From Bacteroides faecalis (GTDB lineage Bacteria; Bacteroidota; Bacteroidia; Bacteroidales; Bacteroidaceae): a stretch of 64,000 nucleotides of DNA. Made by a program: the position numbers and the translations under genes. Of this stretch, positions 1 through 9,003 are shown one piece after another. The stretch's first letter is position 1. Every line of letters begins with the position of its first letter. The notes beneath the pieces are model-generated. The model had not been told where the DNA came from. It worked only from the letters and a program-made list of their open reading frames with translations, and searched no databases. Where the stretch lies: assembly GCF_003865075.1 (NCBI RefSeq), contig NZ_BHWB01000005.1, forward strand, positions 186,001 to 250,000, given 5' to 3'.

Positions 1-340
1 TAGAACCTTTCATTATCTTTGCACCAATTCCAATGAACTAATGAGATAGGGAGTTGGAAGGACATATTTAACGAAAGGTGTTATTGAAATTATCTTCTAC
101 TGACAAATTCTCGCAAAATTTGAAATGGAGTGAAGATGGTAGCAATAGCACCCACATCATTTGTTATATACCTACCTTTTATAAGGTTTCTATATCTCAA
201 ACTGGTGTGGGGCTATTGTTTTATCCACTCCAAAGGCAATGCGAGAAGCCAGTCAGTAGGGTAAAACATATATAGTTCCCACACCTTTTTTATTTTAAAT
301 AGCTTATCCATAGGGAACAGGTAGGCATAATATCATTATT
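1..340. other. Intergenic stretch at window edge, no convincing gene
   Basis: AT-rich sequence before the first credible gene. A -7-like box TATCTTTG sits at about 15-22, but what lies upstream is cut off by the window edge. A short open frame at 78-275 has no recognisable family, no ribosome binding site and an unusual composition, so I do not call it. Confidence 0.4.
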
Positions 341-1003
341 ATGGAATTAGTTAATAGTTTAAGTGCCAAAAGTCCTCTATGCTATGATACAGGGTGTAGA
401 TTATATATGCCTTCATCATTCTTAGAGAAATCCTTTAAGTTACCATATATCGAATACACTACTAAAGGCAGAATAAGTAAGAAAGAACGAGAAGAAAAAT
501 ATATTCTAAAAGAATGGGATAAACTTAGATTCTTATATAACTGCATGAGTCAATGTACAGACTTTTGCATATCTCAAGATGAAGTAGATTACTTATTATC
601 TGATTCCTTCAAGACTTTATGTAACATATTTCAAAAAGCATACCCACCTGTTATTGATGAAGATGGATGCTTAATCATTAAATCTTTTGATGAGCCACCT
701 AGAACTTATGTCCCTATAGCTAATCATGTGGGAGAATATTGTAGATATAAAATAGAATATTTTCCAGAAGAGGGTACATTATATGTTCAAACCACTAAGA
801 AAGGAGATACTAAGAGTGAAATTAGAAATCTTAAAGTTGAATGCTCATTCGAGTTTTATAAATATCTACAAATATATTGGGGCATAGCATATATTGAATA
901 CCTGTCTGAAGGGGGTGAATATAATTGTTGCCCTAAATATGAAACACGCAGAATTTATGACGCTATAGATAGAGGCATGATTAGAACAATGAAATCAATA
1001 TAA
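341..1003 (+). CDS. Hypothetical protein, 220 aa
   Basis: I do not recognise this family. It is a soluble-looking protein with no signal peptide or membrane helix, rich in Lys, Glu and Tyr, with several scattered Cys. It ends 5 bp before the lipoprotein gene at 1009, so the two are probably co-transcribed. The low GC and the lack of core-gene neighbours suggest accessory DNA. The last four residues (MKSI) duplicate the first four of the next gene because a 15-bp direct repeat spans the junction. Confidence 0.65.
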   Translation: MELVNSLSAKSPLCYDTGCRLYMPSSFLEKSFKLPYIEYTTKGRISKKEREEKYILKEWDKLRFLYNCMSQCTDFCISQDEVDYLLSDSFKTLCNIFQKAYPPVIDEDGCLIIKSFDEPPRTYVPIANHVGEYCRYKIEYFPEEGTLYVQTTKKGDTKSEIRNLKVECSFEFYKYLQIYWGIAYIEYLSEGGEYNCCPKYETRRIYDAIDRGMIRTMKSI

Positions 1004-1019
1004 TAACAATGAAATCAAT
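985..1019 (+). repeat. 15-bp direct repeat at a gene junction
   Basis: The sequence AACAATGAAATCAAT occurs at 985-999 and again at 1005-1019, a 20-bp period. The first copy forms the C-terminal codons of the upstream gene and the second carries the start codon of the downstream gene, so a small tandem duplication probably made this junction. Confidence 0.7.
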
Positions 1020-2220
1020 TAGATTATTGGCAACCTCACTATTGGTTGCATTAAGCATGGGAGTTTGTTCCTGTGGGGACGATGAATTGGAGGTAAATCC
1101 ACCTTTAACCAATGTAGAACAAATGTGCTTGGAATATGGAATTACAGACTATAAGAATATCGAATTGCTAAGTCTGTTTGAACATGGAAATAATACTATT
1201 ATCAATTTAGGTCAAGCAAACTTCTCTGGACTAAAGGATGATAAGCTATGGCTTGCATCATTCAACGTAGAGAACAAATCACCTATTATTAATTGGACTG
1301 ACGAGTTGCCATTTAACAGGAATCGCAGAATTTACAAAGGCTATGGAGAATATGAAGATGTTACGATTCAACAGATAACTCTGTTACAAGTAATGCCATT
1401 CAATCAAGACTTTGTCGCATCATTAAGTTACAGCTTTGGAAAAGACTATAGCTACTATGCCTTACTTTTCAAACAGAGTTCACAAACTAAAGAAGTTCAA
1501 ATTAAAGAGGGTGGTTTCGGCATAGGCTTATGGTACGAAAACTCTATCATAAACAACAGATGTTGCTACTCGCTGTCTGGAGATACTATCTATGTAGCAG
1601 AGAAAGGTTTTGGATTTTCCAATAATGTAGGAACTCTCTATACTTCTGAACTTTTATCTTATGAAGAAGCAATCTACAGTCATAGAGATAATAAAGGCTT
1701 CTTCGTGGGTAAAAGAAGTTTTAAATTGGGAGAGGATTTATGGCATATCCAAGTACCACAGCTTAACGATGAACCTGCTGATGCCAAGATTGAGGTCAGT
1801 GTAGAAGATAAATCTACGCCAGTTTGGAAGTTCAATGTCAATATTACACATTATGATGGGGCTAAGAAGAATGTAACATTTGAAGTAGATACTGATAATG
1901 GTACAATCAAAGGACAGGATGATTATGCTTCCCTCATTATAGGTAAATGGAAGATGACAAGTGGTAATGCTGTTGCCACCCATGTAACTTATAAGAATGA
2001 TGGTACATTTGAATACACAAGTACAGAAGATGGCTCTTATAACGAAGTGGGCAAGTACAAGATAGACGGTAAGAAACTCTATGAAATGTACAGTGATGAA
2101 GATGAATGGATTATCAATGATATCCTGTTACTTAATTCAATGACCTTATCAGTGCAGGAATTGGAAGCTGATGGAGTTACCCCCACAGGTCAGAAGTACT
2201 CTTATCAGAGAGTGGAATAA
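1009..2220 (+). CDS. Putative lipoprotein with lipocalin-like C-terminus, 403 aa
   Basis: The N-terminus is a lipoprotein signal: a positively charged start, a hydrophobic core near residues 5-18, and a Cys-rich cleavage region (GVCSCGDDE) near residue 22, followed by acidic residues as in surface-exposed Bacteroides lipoproteins. The middle is unrecognised. Residues about 310-403 look like the small lipocalin-like domain common in Bacteroides (an IIGKWKM start and alternating strands with glycines). The cargo is unknown. It lies directly behind the 220-aa gene and is followed by a hairpin terminator. Confidence 0.7.
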   Translation: MKSIRLLATSLLVALSMGVCSCGDDELEVNPPLTNVEQMCLEYGITDYKNIELLSLFEHGNNTIINLGQANFSGLKDDKLWLASFNVENKSPIINWTDELPFNRNRRIYKGYGEYEDVTIQQITLLQVMPFNQDFVASLSYSFGKDYSYYALLFKQSSQTKEVQIKEGGFGIGLWYENSIINNRCCYSLSGDTIYVAEKGFGFSNNVGTLYTSELLSYEEAIYSHRDNKGFFVGKRSFKLGEDLWHIQVPQLNDEPADAKIEVSVEDKSTPVWKFNVNITHYDGAKKNVTFEVDTDNGTIKGQDDYASLIIGKWKMTSGNAVATHVTYKNDGTFEYTSTEDGSYNEVGKYKIDGKKLYEMYSDEDEWIINDILLLNSMTLSVQELEADGVTPTGQKYSYQRVE

Positions 2221-2242
2221 AGGACTTATTCATACTAAAAGT

Positions 2243-2280
2243 GAGCAGCATTTGAGAAAACTCTTATGCTGCTCTCTTCT
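2243..2280. terminator. Bidirectional hairpin terminator
   Basis: GAGCAGCAT at 2243-2251 pairs with ATGCTGCTC at 2266-2274 around a 14-nt loop, followed by a pyrimidine-rich tail. It lies between convergent genes (lipoprotein to the left, DUF486 to the right). Confidence 0.75.
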
Positions 2281-2284
2281 ATAA

Positions 2285-2656
2285 CTATTTCATAAATACA
2301 AAATAGACAGCCAATATTAAGCAAACAAAGGCAGCTACATGATTCCAGTGCAAAGCTTCACCTTTAAAGAATACGGTTGTAAAAACTGTGAATATAATAA
2401 GAGTTATTACTTCTTGAAGAACCTTCAACTGCATCAAGGAAAATGGTCCTCCATTACCAATATATCCAATGCGATTCGCTGGAATTTGACAAGAATACTC
2501 AAGAAAAGCAATTGACCAACTAAAGGCTATTACCCCTATCAATGGAAGACCAGCAAACCAAGAATATTCCTGTTTCATCTTTAAATGACCATACCAAGCA
2601 AAAGTCATGAAGACATTCGATACTATAAGCAATAAAATTGTGTAGAGAGCTTTCAT
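2285..2656 (-). CDS. DUF486/DMT-type small membrane protein, 123 aa
   Basis: A four-helix integral membrane protein of the DUF486 family, related to small drug/metabolite transporters. It has the family signature FAWYGHLK near residues 19-26, and the segment around residues 58-80 (PANRIGY..GGPFSLMQLK) is typical of the family. Length is normal. Substrate is unknown. A truncated paralogue lies immediately upstream on the same strand. Confidence 0.85.
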   Translation of the reverse strand: MKALYTILLLIVSNVFMTFAWYGHLKMKQEYSWFAGLPLIGVIAFSWSIAFLEYSCQIPANRIGYIGNGGPFSLMQLKVLQEVITLIIFTVFTTVFFKGEALHWNHVAAFVCLILAVYFVFMK

Positions 2657-2688
2657 ATTATTCTAATTCTACTATACATTATTATATA

Positions 2689-2892
2689 TCAACGTAAAGT
2701 GTTAAATACCCAGTTGGGTTTTTCTATTTTATTATACTCTGCAAGTGCAATGCACCATGAGAACAATATGACTGTATAAAGAGGCCAGTTCGAAATAATT
2801 TTCATTTCCTGCAACTTCAAATGTCCGTACCAGGCAAATGTCATAAAGACATTAGAGACAATCAGTAATAAAATGGTGTATGTCGCTTTCAT
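2689..2892 (-). pseudogene. Truncated DUF486 paralogue, 67 aa
   Basis: The first 53 or so residues match the neighbouring DUF486 protein, including an almost identical start (MKA.YTILLLIVSNVFMTFAWYGHLK). After the shared ALAEY/FLEY point the sequence becomes unrelated and stops 14 residues later, losing the NRIGY and GGPFS segments and the last two helices. The DNA of the two copies is clearly diverged, so this is an older duplicate that lost its 3' half, not a recent duplication. A functional two-helix product cannot be excluded. Confidence 0.75.
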
Positions 2893-2907
2893 AATGTAAA
2901 AATTATA

Positions 2908-3654
2908 TCAATCTATTTTATCCGGTAATAATTCATCCTGAACATTCGTCATGCTTCCCCAAAGACTGAATCGTGCCTCCGGATTCATTTTTTCCAACTG
3001 TCGTAGAATTCCTTTCATGTCACTTCGGCTGGATTGTGATTCATAAGGGCAATGCTTTACTTGCTTTCGATAATCATGTAAAGCAGCCAACTCTATTAAA
3101 TCTGATTCATGCACCAAACACATCGGACGAATGATCGTCATATCAAATTTCTTCATCTCCAGTCGGGGTGGCATAGTACTGAAAGCTCCCTGATATGTGA
3201 TATTCATCAAAAGAGTTTCAAGAATATCATCCATGTGATGTCCTAAAGCAATCTTATTACAACCTTGTTCTTTAGCAATCGTAAACAAAGCTTTCCTACG
3301 ATTCCAGGAACAAAGGAAACAAGGAGACTTACGCGTATCTGTAGCAGGATCAAAAGAAGTCTCATACCGTACAAAAGGTACTCCAAATGTCTCACAATGC
3401 GCTTTCAAATATTCTGTATCACTCTGATAAGGAATATTTGTCATCACAACATGAGCTGCCACTATTGAGAAGCGTGGCTTATAAATACGGGCACGTTTAC
3501 CCAACAATTCGACAAGTGCTAACGAGTCTTTTCCACCCGACAGACCAATGAGGATTTTATCTCCTTCTTCTATCAGGCCATATTGCACCACTCCTTTATT
3601 AAAACGCCGTTCAATACGGCGAATCATCTTCTCTTCCTCGGTAAATTGTGTCAT
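2908..3654 (-). CDS. ttcA: tRNA 2-thiocytidine biosynthesis protein TtcA-like
   Basis: ATP-dependent tRNA sulfurtransferase of the TtcA/TilS PP-loop superfamily, which thiolates cytidine 32 of tRNA. It has the PP-loop SGGKDS near residue 40, the iron-sulfur-binding CFLC pair followed by NRRKAL, and the GHHMDD segment typical of TtcA. I chose the ATG at 3654 (MTQFTEEE); an in-frame TTG seven codons upstream is less likely. It stands alone on the minus strand, divergent from the TPR gene. Confidence 0.85.
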   Translation of the reverse strand: MTQFTEEEKMIRRIERRFNKGVVQYGLIEEGDKILIGLSGGKDSLALVELLGKRARIYKPRFSIVAAHVVMTNIPYQSDTEYLKAHCETFGVPFVRYETSFDPATDTRKSPCFLCSWNRRKALFTIAKEQGCNKIALGHHMDDILETLLMNITYQGAFSTMPPRLEMKKFDMTIIRPMCLVHESDLIELAALHDYRKQVKHCPYESQSSRSDMKGILRQLEKMNPEARFSLWGSMTNVQDELLPDKID

Positions 3655-3753
3655 AACTTCAAAAATCGGCTGCAAAAGTAAACGAAAAGAATGATTTAAA
3701 GAAGAATTAACATAATAGAATCTCTGAAAAAGAGTTTATTTCTAATAAATTTG

Positions 3754-3761
3754 TATTTTTG
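3754..3761 (+). promoter_or_regulatory. Bacteroides -7 box (TATTTTTG)
   Basis: TATTTTTG fits the TAnnTTTG consensus, with TTTA-type sequence around 3735-3739 as a weak -33 box. It would start transcription near 3767, about 70 nt before the TPR/PD40 gene. Confidence 0.5.
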
Positions 3762-3835
3762 AACAGTTGATGGATTAATGAATAACTGACAACGATTGTC
3801 TTCCATAAATCTATCAGTTATAAACACTAAAAACA

Positions 3836-5263
3836 ATGAAAAGAAAATATATTCTACTTTTAATTTGCAGTTTTTTTCTAAGTGGAATCTCTGCTCAAAC
3901 AATAGAACAGGCTCGTGCCTTATATGCTAAAGGTAATTATGAAGAAGCCAAACCAGTCTTTAAGAAATATGTTAAATCCCAACCGTCAAATGGTAACTAT
4001 AACTTTTGGTATGGAGTATGTTGTTTGAAAACCGGAGAGCCTAAAGAAGCAATTCCATATTTAGAGGTTGCTGTCAAGAAACGTGTTACTACCGGACAAC
4101 TCTATTTGGGACAGGCATACAATGATAGCTATCAATTCGAAGACGCAATAGAATGCTACGAAGAGTACATTGAAGAACTGAATAAACGCAAAAAACCGAC
4201 AGAAGATGTTGAAGCGCTTTTGGAAAAAAGTAAATCGGACTTGCGCATGTTGAAAGGTGTCGAGGAAGTTTGTATTATTGATAGTTTTATAGTAAATAAA
4301 ACTAACTTTTTGGCAACCTACAAAATCAGCGAAGAATCCGGCAAGTTATTTACTTTCAACGAATTCTTCCAAACAGAAGGAAATCATCCGGGAACGGTAT
4401 ACGAAACTGAAATAGGAAATAAAATATATTACAGCGAGCAAGGAGAAAGAGGAAATCTAGATATATTTTCAAAGAACAAACTTGCGAATGAATGGAGTAA
4501 TGGGCGTCCATTGCCCGGTAGTATCAACGAATCCGGAAATGCCAATTATCCTTTTGTCTTATCAGACGGACTGACTATTTATTATGCGACAGATGGTGAA
4601 GGACTAGGCGGCTATGATATTTTCGTCACTCGTTACAATACCAACACGGATAGTTATCTGACTCCGGAAAATGTAGGTATGCCGTTCAATTCTCCGTACA
4701 ATGATTATATGTATGTGATCGACGAATACAATAACTTAGGATGGTTTGCTTCGGACCGTTTTCAACCGGAAGGTAAAGTCTGTATTTATGTGTTTATCCC
4801 TAACTCATCTAAGAAAACATACAACTATGAAGCGATGGATACGCAGCAAATCATCCGATTATCCCAGATTCATTCACTAAAAGAAACTTGGAAAGATGAG
4901 AATGAAGTCAATGAAGCTTTGCAACGTTTGCAAGAGGCAATTAATCATAAACCTCAGGAACGTCGTACGATAGATTTTGAATTTGTTATTGATGATAACA
5001 CTACTTATTATCTGTTGAACGACTTTAAATCTCCTAAAGCCAAACAGCTTTTCCAACGTTATCAACAACTTGAAAAAGATTATTTGCAACAGGTAGACAA
5101 ACTGGAGAACCAACGCCAGCAATATGCCCAAGCAAACAAACAAGGTAAAGATAGAATGTCTCCGGCTATCCTTGATTTAGAGAAAAGAGTCTTGCAAATG
5201 TCCGGAGAACTAGATACTCTTGCTGTAAGTATCCGTAATGCAGAAAAAACGAACTCTAAATAA
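3836..5263 (+). CDS. Exported TPR and PD40 repeat protein, 475 aa
   Basis: Signal peptide at residues 1-20 ending SGISA-Q, then tetratricopeptide repeats (about 25-130) suited to protein contacts, then beta-propeller-type PD40/WD40-like repeats (about 175-320; for example YYATDGEGLGGYDIFVT and FASDRF), then a coiled-coil-rich C-terminus (about 400-475, many Gln/Glu/Lys). This arrangement resembles periplasmic OmpA-system scaffolds but lacks a visible OmpA domain. It is the first gene of a likely operon with NfeD and FloA (9-bp gap), suggesting a role in envelope organisation. Confidence 0.8.
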   Translation: MKRKYILLLICSFFLSGISAQTIEQARALYAKGNYEEAKPVFKKYVKSQPSNGNYNFWYGVCCLKTGEPKEAIPYLEVAVKKRVTTGQLYLGQAYNDSYQFEDAIECYEEYIEELNKRKKPTEDVEALLEKSKSDLRMLKGVEEVCIIDSFIVNKTNFLATYKISEESGKLFTFNEFFQTEGNHPGTVYETEIGNKIYYSEQGERGNLDIFSKNKLANEWSNGRPLPGSINESGNANYPFVLSDGLTIYYATDGEGLGGYDIFVTRYNTNTDSYLTPENVGMPFNSPYNDYMYVIDEYNNLGWFASDRFQPEGKVCIYVFIPNSSKKTYNYEAMDTQQIIRLSQIHSLKETWKDENEVNEALQRLQEAINHKPQERRTIDFEFVIDDNTTYYLLNDFKSPKAKQLFQRYQQLEKDYLQQVDKLENQRQQYAQANKQGKDRMSPAILDLEKRVLQMSGELDTLAVSIRNAEKTNSK

Positions 5264-5272
5264 AACAAAACT

Positions 5273-5743
5273 ATGGATATACTAATTATCGCCGTTCTCA
5301 TTATTGCCGCAGTGATACTATTTTTAGTTGAACTGTTCGTGATCCCAGGTATTAGCCTGGCAGGTATTTCAGCACTTGTCTGTATTGTCTACGCCAACTT
5401 CTATGCGTTTGCAAATCTGGGCATGGCGGCCGGATTTATCACTTTAGGAATATCGGCAGTAACTTGTATCGGCTCTTTGGTCTGGTTCATGCGATCAAAG
5501 ATGTTGGACAAACTGGCTTTGAAAAAAAACATCGACTCTACTATAGACCGTAGTGCAGAAAAAAGAATAAAAGTGGGTGATACTGGAATCAGTACAACTC
5601 GTCTGGCACAAATCGGCTATGCCGACATTGACGGCAACATTGTAGAAGTAAAATCAATGGATGGTTTCCTTAATGAGAAAACTCCGATCATTGTCAGCCG
5701 GATTACCGATGGTACAATCATGGTTGAGAAGCTAAAAAACTAA
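5273..5743 (+). CDS. NfeD-like membrane protein, 156 aa
   Basis: Three hydrophobic helices in residues 1-75, followed by a small beta-barrel OB-fold domain (about 95-156: GDTGISTTRLAQIGYADIDG and a V.S...I..G..I.V pattern). This is the short NfeD form without a protease domain. NfeD proteins work with flotillins in membrane microdomains, and floA follows 25 bp downstream. Confidence 0.88.
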   Translation: MDILIIAVLIIAAVILFLVELFVIPGISLAGISALVCIVYANFYAFANLGMAAGFITLGISAVTCIGSLVWFMRSKMLDKLALKKNIDSTIDRSAEKRIKVGDTGISTTRLAQIGYADIDGNIVEVKSMDGFLNEKTPIIVSRITDGTIMVEKLKN

Positions 5744-5768
5744 ATATTCACTTTAATACAAACTATCA

Positions 5769-6770
5769 ATGGACACATCTTTTTATTTGCCTATCTTTCT
5801 GATAGTCGGAGGTATTATCTTCGTGATAATATTTTTCCATTACGTGCCGTTCTTCCTTTGGTTGTCGGCCAAAGTATCCGGAGTTAATATCTCGCTGATA
5901 CAGCTATTTTTAATGCGTATCCGTAACGTTCCTCCTTATATTCTCGTTCCGGGAATGATTGAAGCTCATAAAGCGGGACTGAAAAATATTACGCGAGACG
6001 AACTGGAAGCTCACTACCTGGCGGGCGGCCACGTAGAAAAGGTAGTACATGCCTTGGTATCTGCATCGAAAGCTAATATTGAATTACCTTTCCAAATGGC
6101 TACTGCTATTGACTTGGCTGGACGTGACGTATTCGAAGCCGTACAAATGTCTGTAAACCCGAAAGTTATTGATACTCCTCCTGTAACAGCTGTTGCAAAA
6201 GATGGTATCCAGTTGATTGCCAAAGCACGTGTAACAGTACGTGCCAACATCCGCCAGTTAGTCGGTGGCGCCGGTGAAGATACAATTCTTGCCCGCGTAG
6301 GTGAAGGGATCGTTTCTTCTATCGGTTCTTCTGAAAGTCACAAGTCAGTACTCGAAAATCCGGATTCTATTTCCAAACTTGTACTTCGTAAAGGTTTGGA
6401 TGCAGGTACTGCTTTCGAAATTCTATCCATTGATATTGCGGATATTGATATAGGTAAAAATATCGGTGCTGCTTTACAAATCGATCAGGCTAATGCTGAC
6501 AAGAATATTGCTCAGGCTAAAGCTGAAGAACGTCGTGCCATGGCTGTTGCTTCCGAACAGGAAATGAAAGCTAAGGCTCAGGAAGCTCGTGCAAAAGTGA
6601 TCGAGGCAGAAGCAGAAGTTCCGAAAGCAATGGCAGAAGCTTTCCGTAGTGGTAATCTGGGAATTATGGATTATTATCGGATGAAAAATATCGAAGCTGA
6701 TACTTCAATGCGCGAAAATATTGCAAAACCAACTTCTAGTGGCAATACGAATCAACCATTGAGTAAATAA
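5769..6770 (+). CDS. floA: Flotillin-like protein FloA
   Basis: A 333-residue member of the FloA family of membrane-microdomain scaffolds. It has an N-terminal hydrophobic hairpin (about 5-45), an SPFH/prohibitin core (about 50-230), and a long Ala/Glu-rich helical region (about 235-300, repeated AKAEE/AQEARAK) that drives oligomerisation. Length and order match FloA of other bacteria. It is paired with NfeD as usual and is the last gene of this operon. Confidence 0.92.
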   Translation: MDTSFYLPIFLIVGGIIFVIIFFHYVPFFLWLSAKVSGVNISLIQLFLMRIRNVPPYILVPGMIEAHKAGLKNITRDELEAHYLAGGHVEKVVHALVSASKANIELPFQMATAIDLAGRDVFEAVQMSVNPKVIDTPPVTAVAKDGIQLIAKARVTVRANIRQLVGGAGEDTILARVGEGIVSSIGSSESHKSVLENPDSISKLVLRKGLDAGTAFEILSIDIADIDIGKNIGAALQIDQANADKNIAQAKAEERRAMAVASEQEMKAKAQEARAKVIEAEAEVPKAMAEAFRSGNLGIMDYYRMKNIEADTSMRENIAKPTSSGNTNQPLSK

Positions 6771-6904
6771 GAGACTTCTCTTTGGCAAAAGAGATAAGGA
6801 AAGTGGAAATTTACTACTGATATTCTAAGAAAACTTTTCTTGGTCAGGATTGTTCTTATTTTATAGAACACAAGTAAAAGTTCCACTAAAATATAAACTA
6901 TAGC

Positions 6905-6999
6905 TTTGGGAACTGATTAAAAAAAGAATCTTTTAGCCCTCTCTTGCGAGCAGTAAAGGGAGTAAGATGAAGTTTCTAACTTTTTAGCCAGTTCCCAAA
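6905..6999 (+). promoter_or_regulatory. Candidate structured RNA leader of the nucleoside phosphorylase gene
   Basis: TTTGGGAACTG at 6905-6915 is perfectly complementary to CAGTTCCCAAA at 6989-6999; the pairing continues inward through TAAAAA/TTTTTA. Inside it nest ATCTT (6928-6932)/AAGAT (6964-6968), CCCT/AGGG, and a small CTC-TTGC-GAG hairpin. The whole element ends 19 nt before the start codon at 7019, where it could control translation. I cannot match it to a known riboswitch class. Confidence 0.55.
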
Positions 7000-7018
7000 T
7001 GTTTTAAATCATAACATT

Positions 7019-7897
7019 ATGAAAAAGTACTTTCCATCCTCAGAACTGATTATCAACGAAGACGGTTCAGTATTCCATCTTCATGTAAAGCCCGAATGGT
7101 TGGCTGACAAAGTAATCCTGGTAGGTGATCCCGGCCGCGTAGCACTCGTAGCTTCTCATTTCGAAAACAAAGAATGCGAAGTGGAAAGCCGCGAGTTTAA
7201 AACTGTTACCGGAACTTATAAGGGAAAACGAATAACAGTGGTATCTACGGGAATCGGTTGCGATAACATAGATATAGTGATGAATGAACTAGACGCTCTC
7301 GCCAATATCAACTTTGAAACCCGGGAAGAAAAGGATGAATTCCGCCAGCTAGAATTAGTACGTATCGGTACTTGTGGTGGTTTACAGCCTAATACTCCGG
7401 TAGGAACGTTCATTTGTTCACAGAAATCTATTGGATTTGACGGACTTTTGAATTTCTATGCTGGACGTAATGCAGTATGTGATCTTCCTTTTGAACGTAC
7501 TTTCATCAACCATATGGGATGGTCAGGCAATATATGTGCTCCGGCTCCTTATGTTATTGACGCCAGCGAAGAATTGATCGAACGAATCGCTAAAGATGAT
7601 ATGGTACGTGGTGTCACAATTGCTGCCGGAGGATTCTTTGGTCCGCAAGGACGTGAATTACGTATCCCTTTAGCAGATCCCAAGCAAAATGATAAAATTG
7701 AAGCATTTGAATACAAAGGTTTTAAGATTACCAATTTCGAAATGGAAAGTTCAGCACTGGCAGGGCTTAGTCGCTTAATGGGCCATAAAGCGATGACTGT
7801 TTGTATGGTAATAGCCAACCGACTGATAAAAGAAGCAAATACTGGTTATAAAAATACAATCGACATATTGGTAAAAACAGTTTTGGATAGAATCTAG
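7019..7897 (+). CDS. Nucleoside phosphorylase (uridine phosphorylase type)
   Basis: A cytosolic 292-aa member of the PNP/UDP phosphorylase superfamily, which cleaves nucleosides with phosphate to free base and ribose-1-phosphate. Motifs: phosphate-binding GDPGRV (about 37-42), STGIGCDNIDI (about 77-87), the glycine-rich RIGTCGG (about 118-124), and a NFEMESSALAGL nucleoside-binding segment (about 239-250) whose Met-Glu pair contacts ribose. The exact base preference cannot be read here. It is a single-gene unit with a long structured leader and a downstream hairpin. Confidence 0.88.
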   Translation: MKKYFPSSELIINEDGSVFHLHVKPEWLADKVILVGDPGRVALVASHFENKECEVESREFKTVTGTYKGKRITVVSTGIGCDNIDIVMNELDALANINFETREEKDEFRQLELVRIGTCGGLQPNTPVGTFICSQKSIGFDGLLNFYAGRNAVCDLPFERTFINHMGWSGNICAPAPYVIDASEELIERIAKDDMVRGVTIAAGGFFGPQGRELRIPLADPKQNDKIEAFEYKGFKITNFEMESSALAGLSRLMGHKAMTVCMVIANRLIKEANTGYKNTIDILVKTVLDRI

Positions 7898-8261
7898 AAT
7901 TAAGAATGACTCTTAAAGTTGTTAAGAATATCTTTGTCCTTCTATAGATGTGTATAAATGAAAATATAAGTACTCTTTCAAAATTAGTTTGCTATATACG
8001 AATGATCTTCGATAGTATCTTTTCATTCAAAGCGGAGTGAAGAATCTCCTCTTCTTCATATACAAAGAAGAGATTCTTCTTCCCTATGGTCATCTGACTA
8101 TACCTTAATATTAAAATCAAAAGATGTTTTGAGCAAGGCTAATGACAGATACTATAATTGACCATAGTATTAATTATGATGTACTACTTAGCTTAATAAC
8201 TTGACTTATGGCAGACTTCCACCGGATTTCTTAAAAATAAGGTGAGTCTGTTTCAAAAGAA
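7898..8261. other. Intergenic region with several hairpins, no gene
   Basis: The stretch holds a strong hairpin at 8039-8079 and smaller ones at about 8118-8133 (TCAAAA/TTTTGA) and 8152-8173 (ATACTAT/ATAGTAT). An isolated TATCTTTG at about 7931-7938 resembles a -7 box but has no good -33 partner. No coding frame is convincing. Confidence 0.4.
8039..8079 (+). terminator. Hairpin terminator after nucleoside phosphorylase
   Basis: GAAGAATCTC at 8039-8048 pairs with GAGATTCTTC at 8070-8079, with further CTTCTT/AAGAAG pairing inside. The tail is TTCCC, not a clean U-run, so efficiency is uncertain. Confidence 0.55.
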
Positions 8262-8921
8262 TCAATAGCCAATTGTAAACCGTTCCTGATGATGTTGAGG
8301 AAATTCTAATTCATCAATCATTGCCGCTGCATAGTCTTCTACAGAAATATGACTATTGCCTACAATATCCACAATCATATCATCTTTTCCTAAACGGTAA
8401 CGTCCGGTACGTACTCCCGATTTCATATCAGCTGCCGGAGAGAAAAACACCCAATCCACTTCCTTTTCCTTTTTCAAGAATTTCAAATAGAATTCGCCTA
8501 AAGCTTTTACTCCTGGTAAAATATTCTCCGGCACCTCTCCCGAATCCATCAACCGCAATCCCGGAGCAATAAACAATGAACCGGCTCCGCCTACCATCAG
8601 AAAACGATCCACTCCCGCTTTCTTCACTCCATCAATAATAGTCAGATAAACTTTTATGGTTTCTTCATATATATTGGGATTATTCCATCCCGGATTAAAT
8701 GCACTGATCACAGCATCAGCTCCTTTGCATACTTTGCACACCTCCTCCAGCGAAGACACATCTGCTTTCACCACTTTCAGTTTCTCATTCTCAATTTTTA
8801 TCTTTTCCGGATGACGAACTACGGCTGTTACTTCGAAATCACGATTCAAAGCCTCATTCAGAAGGGCAGATCCGACAAAACCACTAGCACCTATGAGGAC
8901 GATTTTTTTCACTTTCTTCAT
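8262..8921 (-). CDS. NAD(P)-binding atypical SDR oxidoreductase, 219 aa
   Basis: A Rossmann-fold protein of the NAD(P)H-binding/NmrA-like group. The dinucleotide motif GASGFVGSALL lies at residues 12-22, and a conserved GADAVISAF segment at about 70-78. There is no classical Tyr-x3-Lys catalytic pair in the usual place, as in other atypical SDRs. The substrate is unknown. Confidence 0.8.
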   Translation of the reverse strand: MKKVKKIVLIGASGFVGSALLNEALNRDFEVTAVVRHPEKIKIENEKLKVVKADVSSLEEVCKVCKGADAVISAFNPGWNNPNIYEETIKVYLTIIDGVKKAGVDRFLMVGGAGSLFIAPGLRLMDSGEVPENILPGVKALGEFYLKFLKKEKEVDWVFFSPAADMKSGVRTGRYRLGKDDMIVDIVGNSHISVEDYAAAMIDELEFPQHHQERFTIGY

Positions 8922-9003
8922 ATTCCAACAAAAATTAGATTGTTATTACTATTTCTAATAACACTACGATCTTTAAAATGTTGATCCCTCAAAGAAAGAT
9001 AAG

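Noticed and set aside
78..275. Possible small gene of 65 codons
   Set aside because: No family, no ribosome binding site, odd composition.
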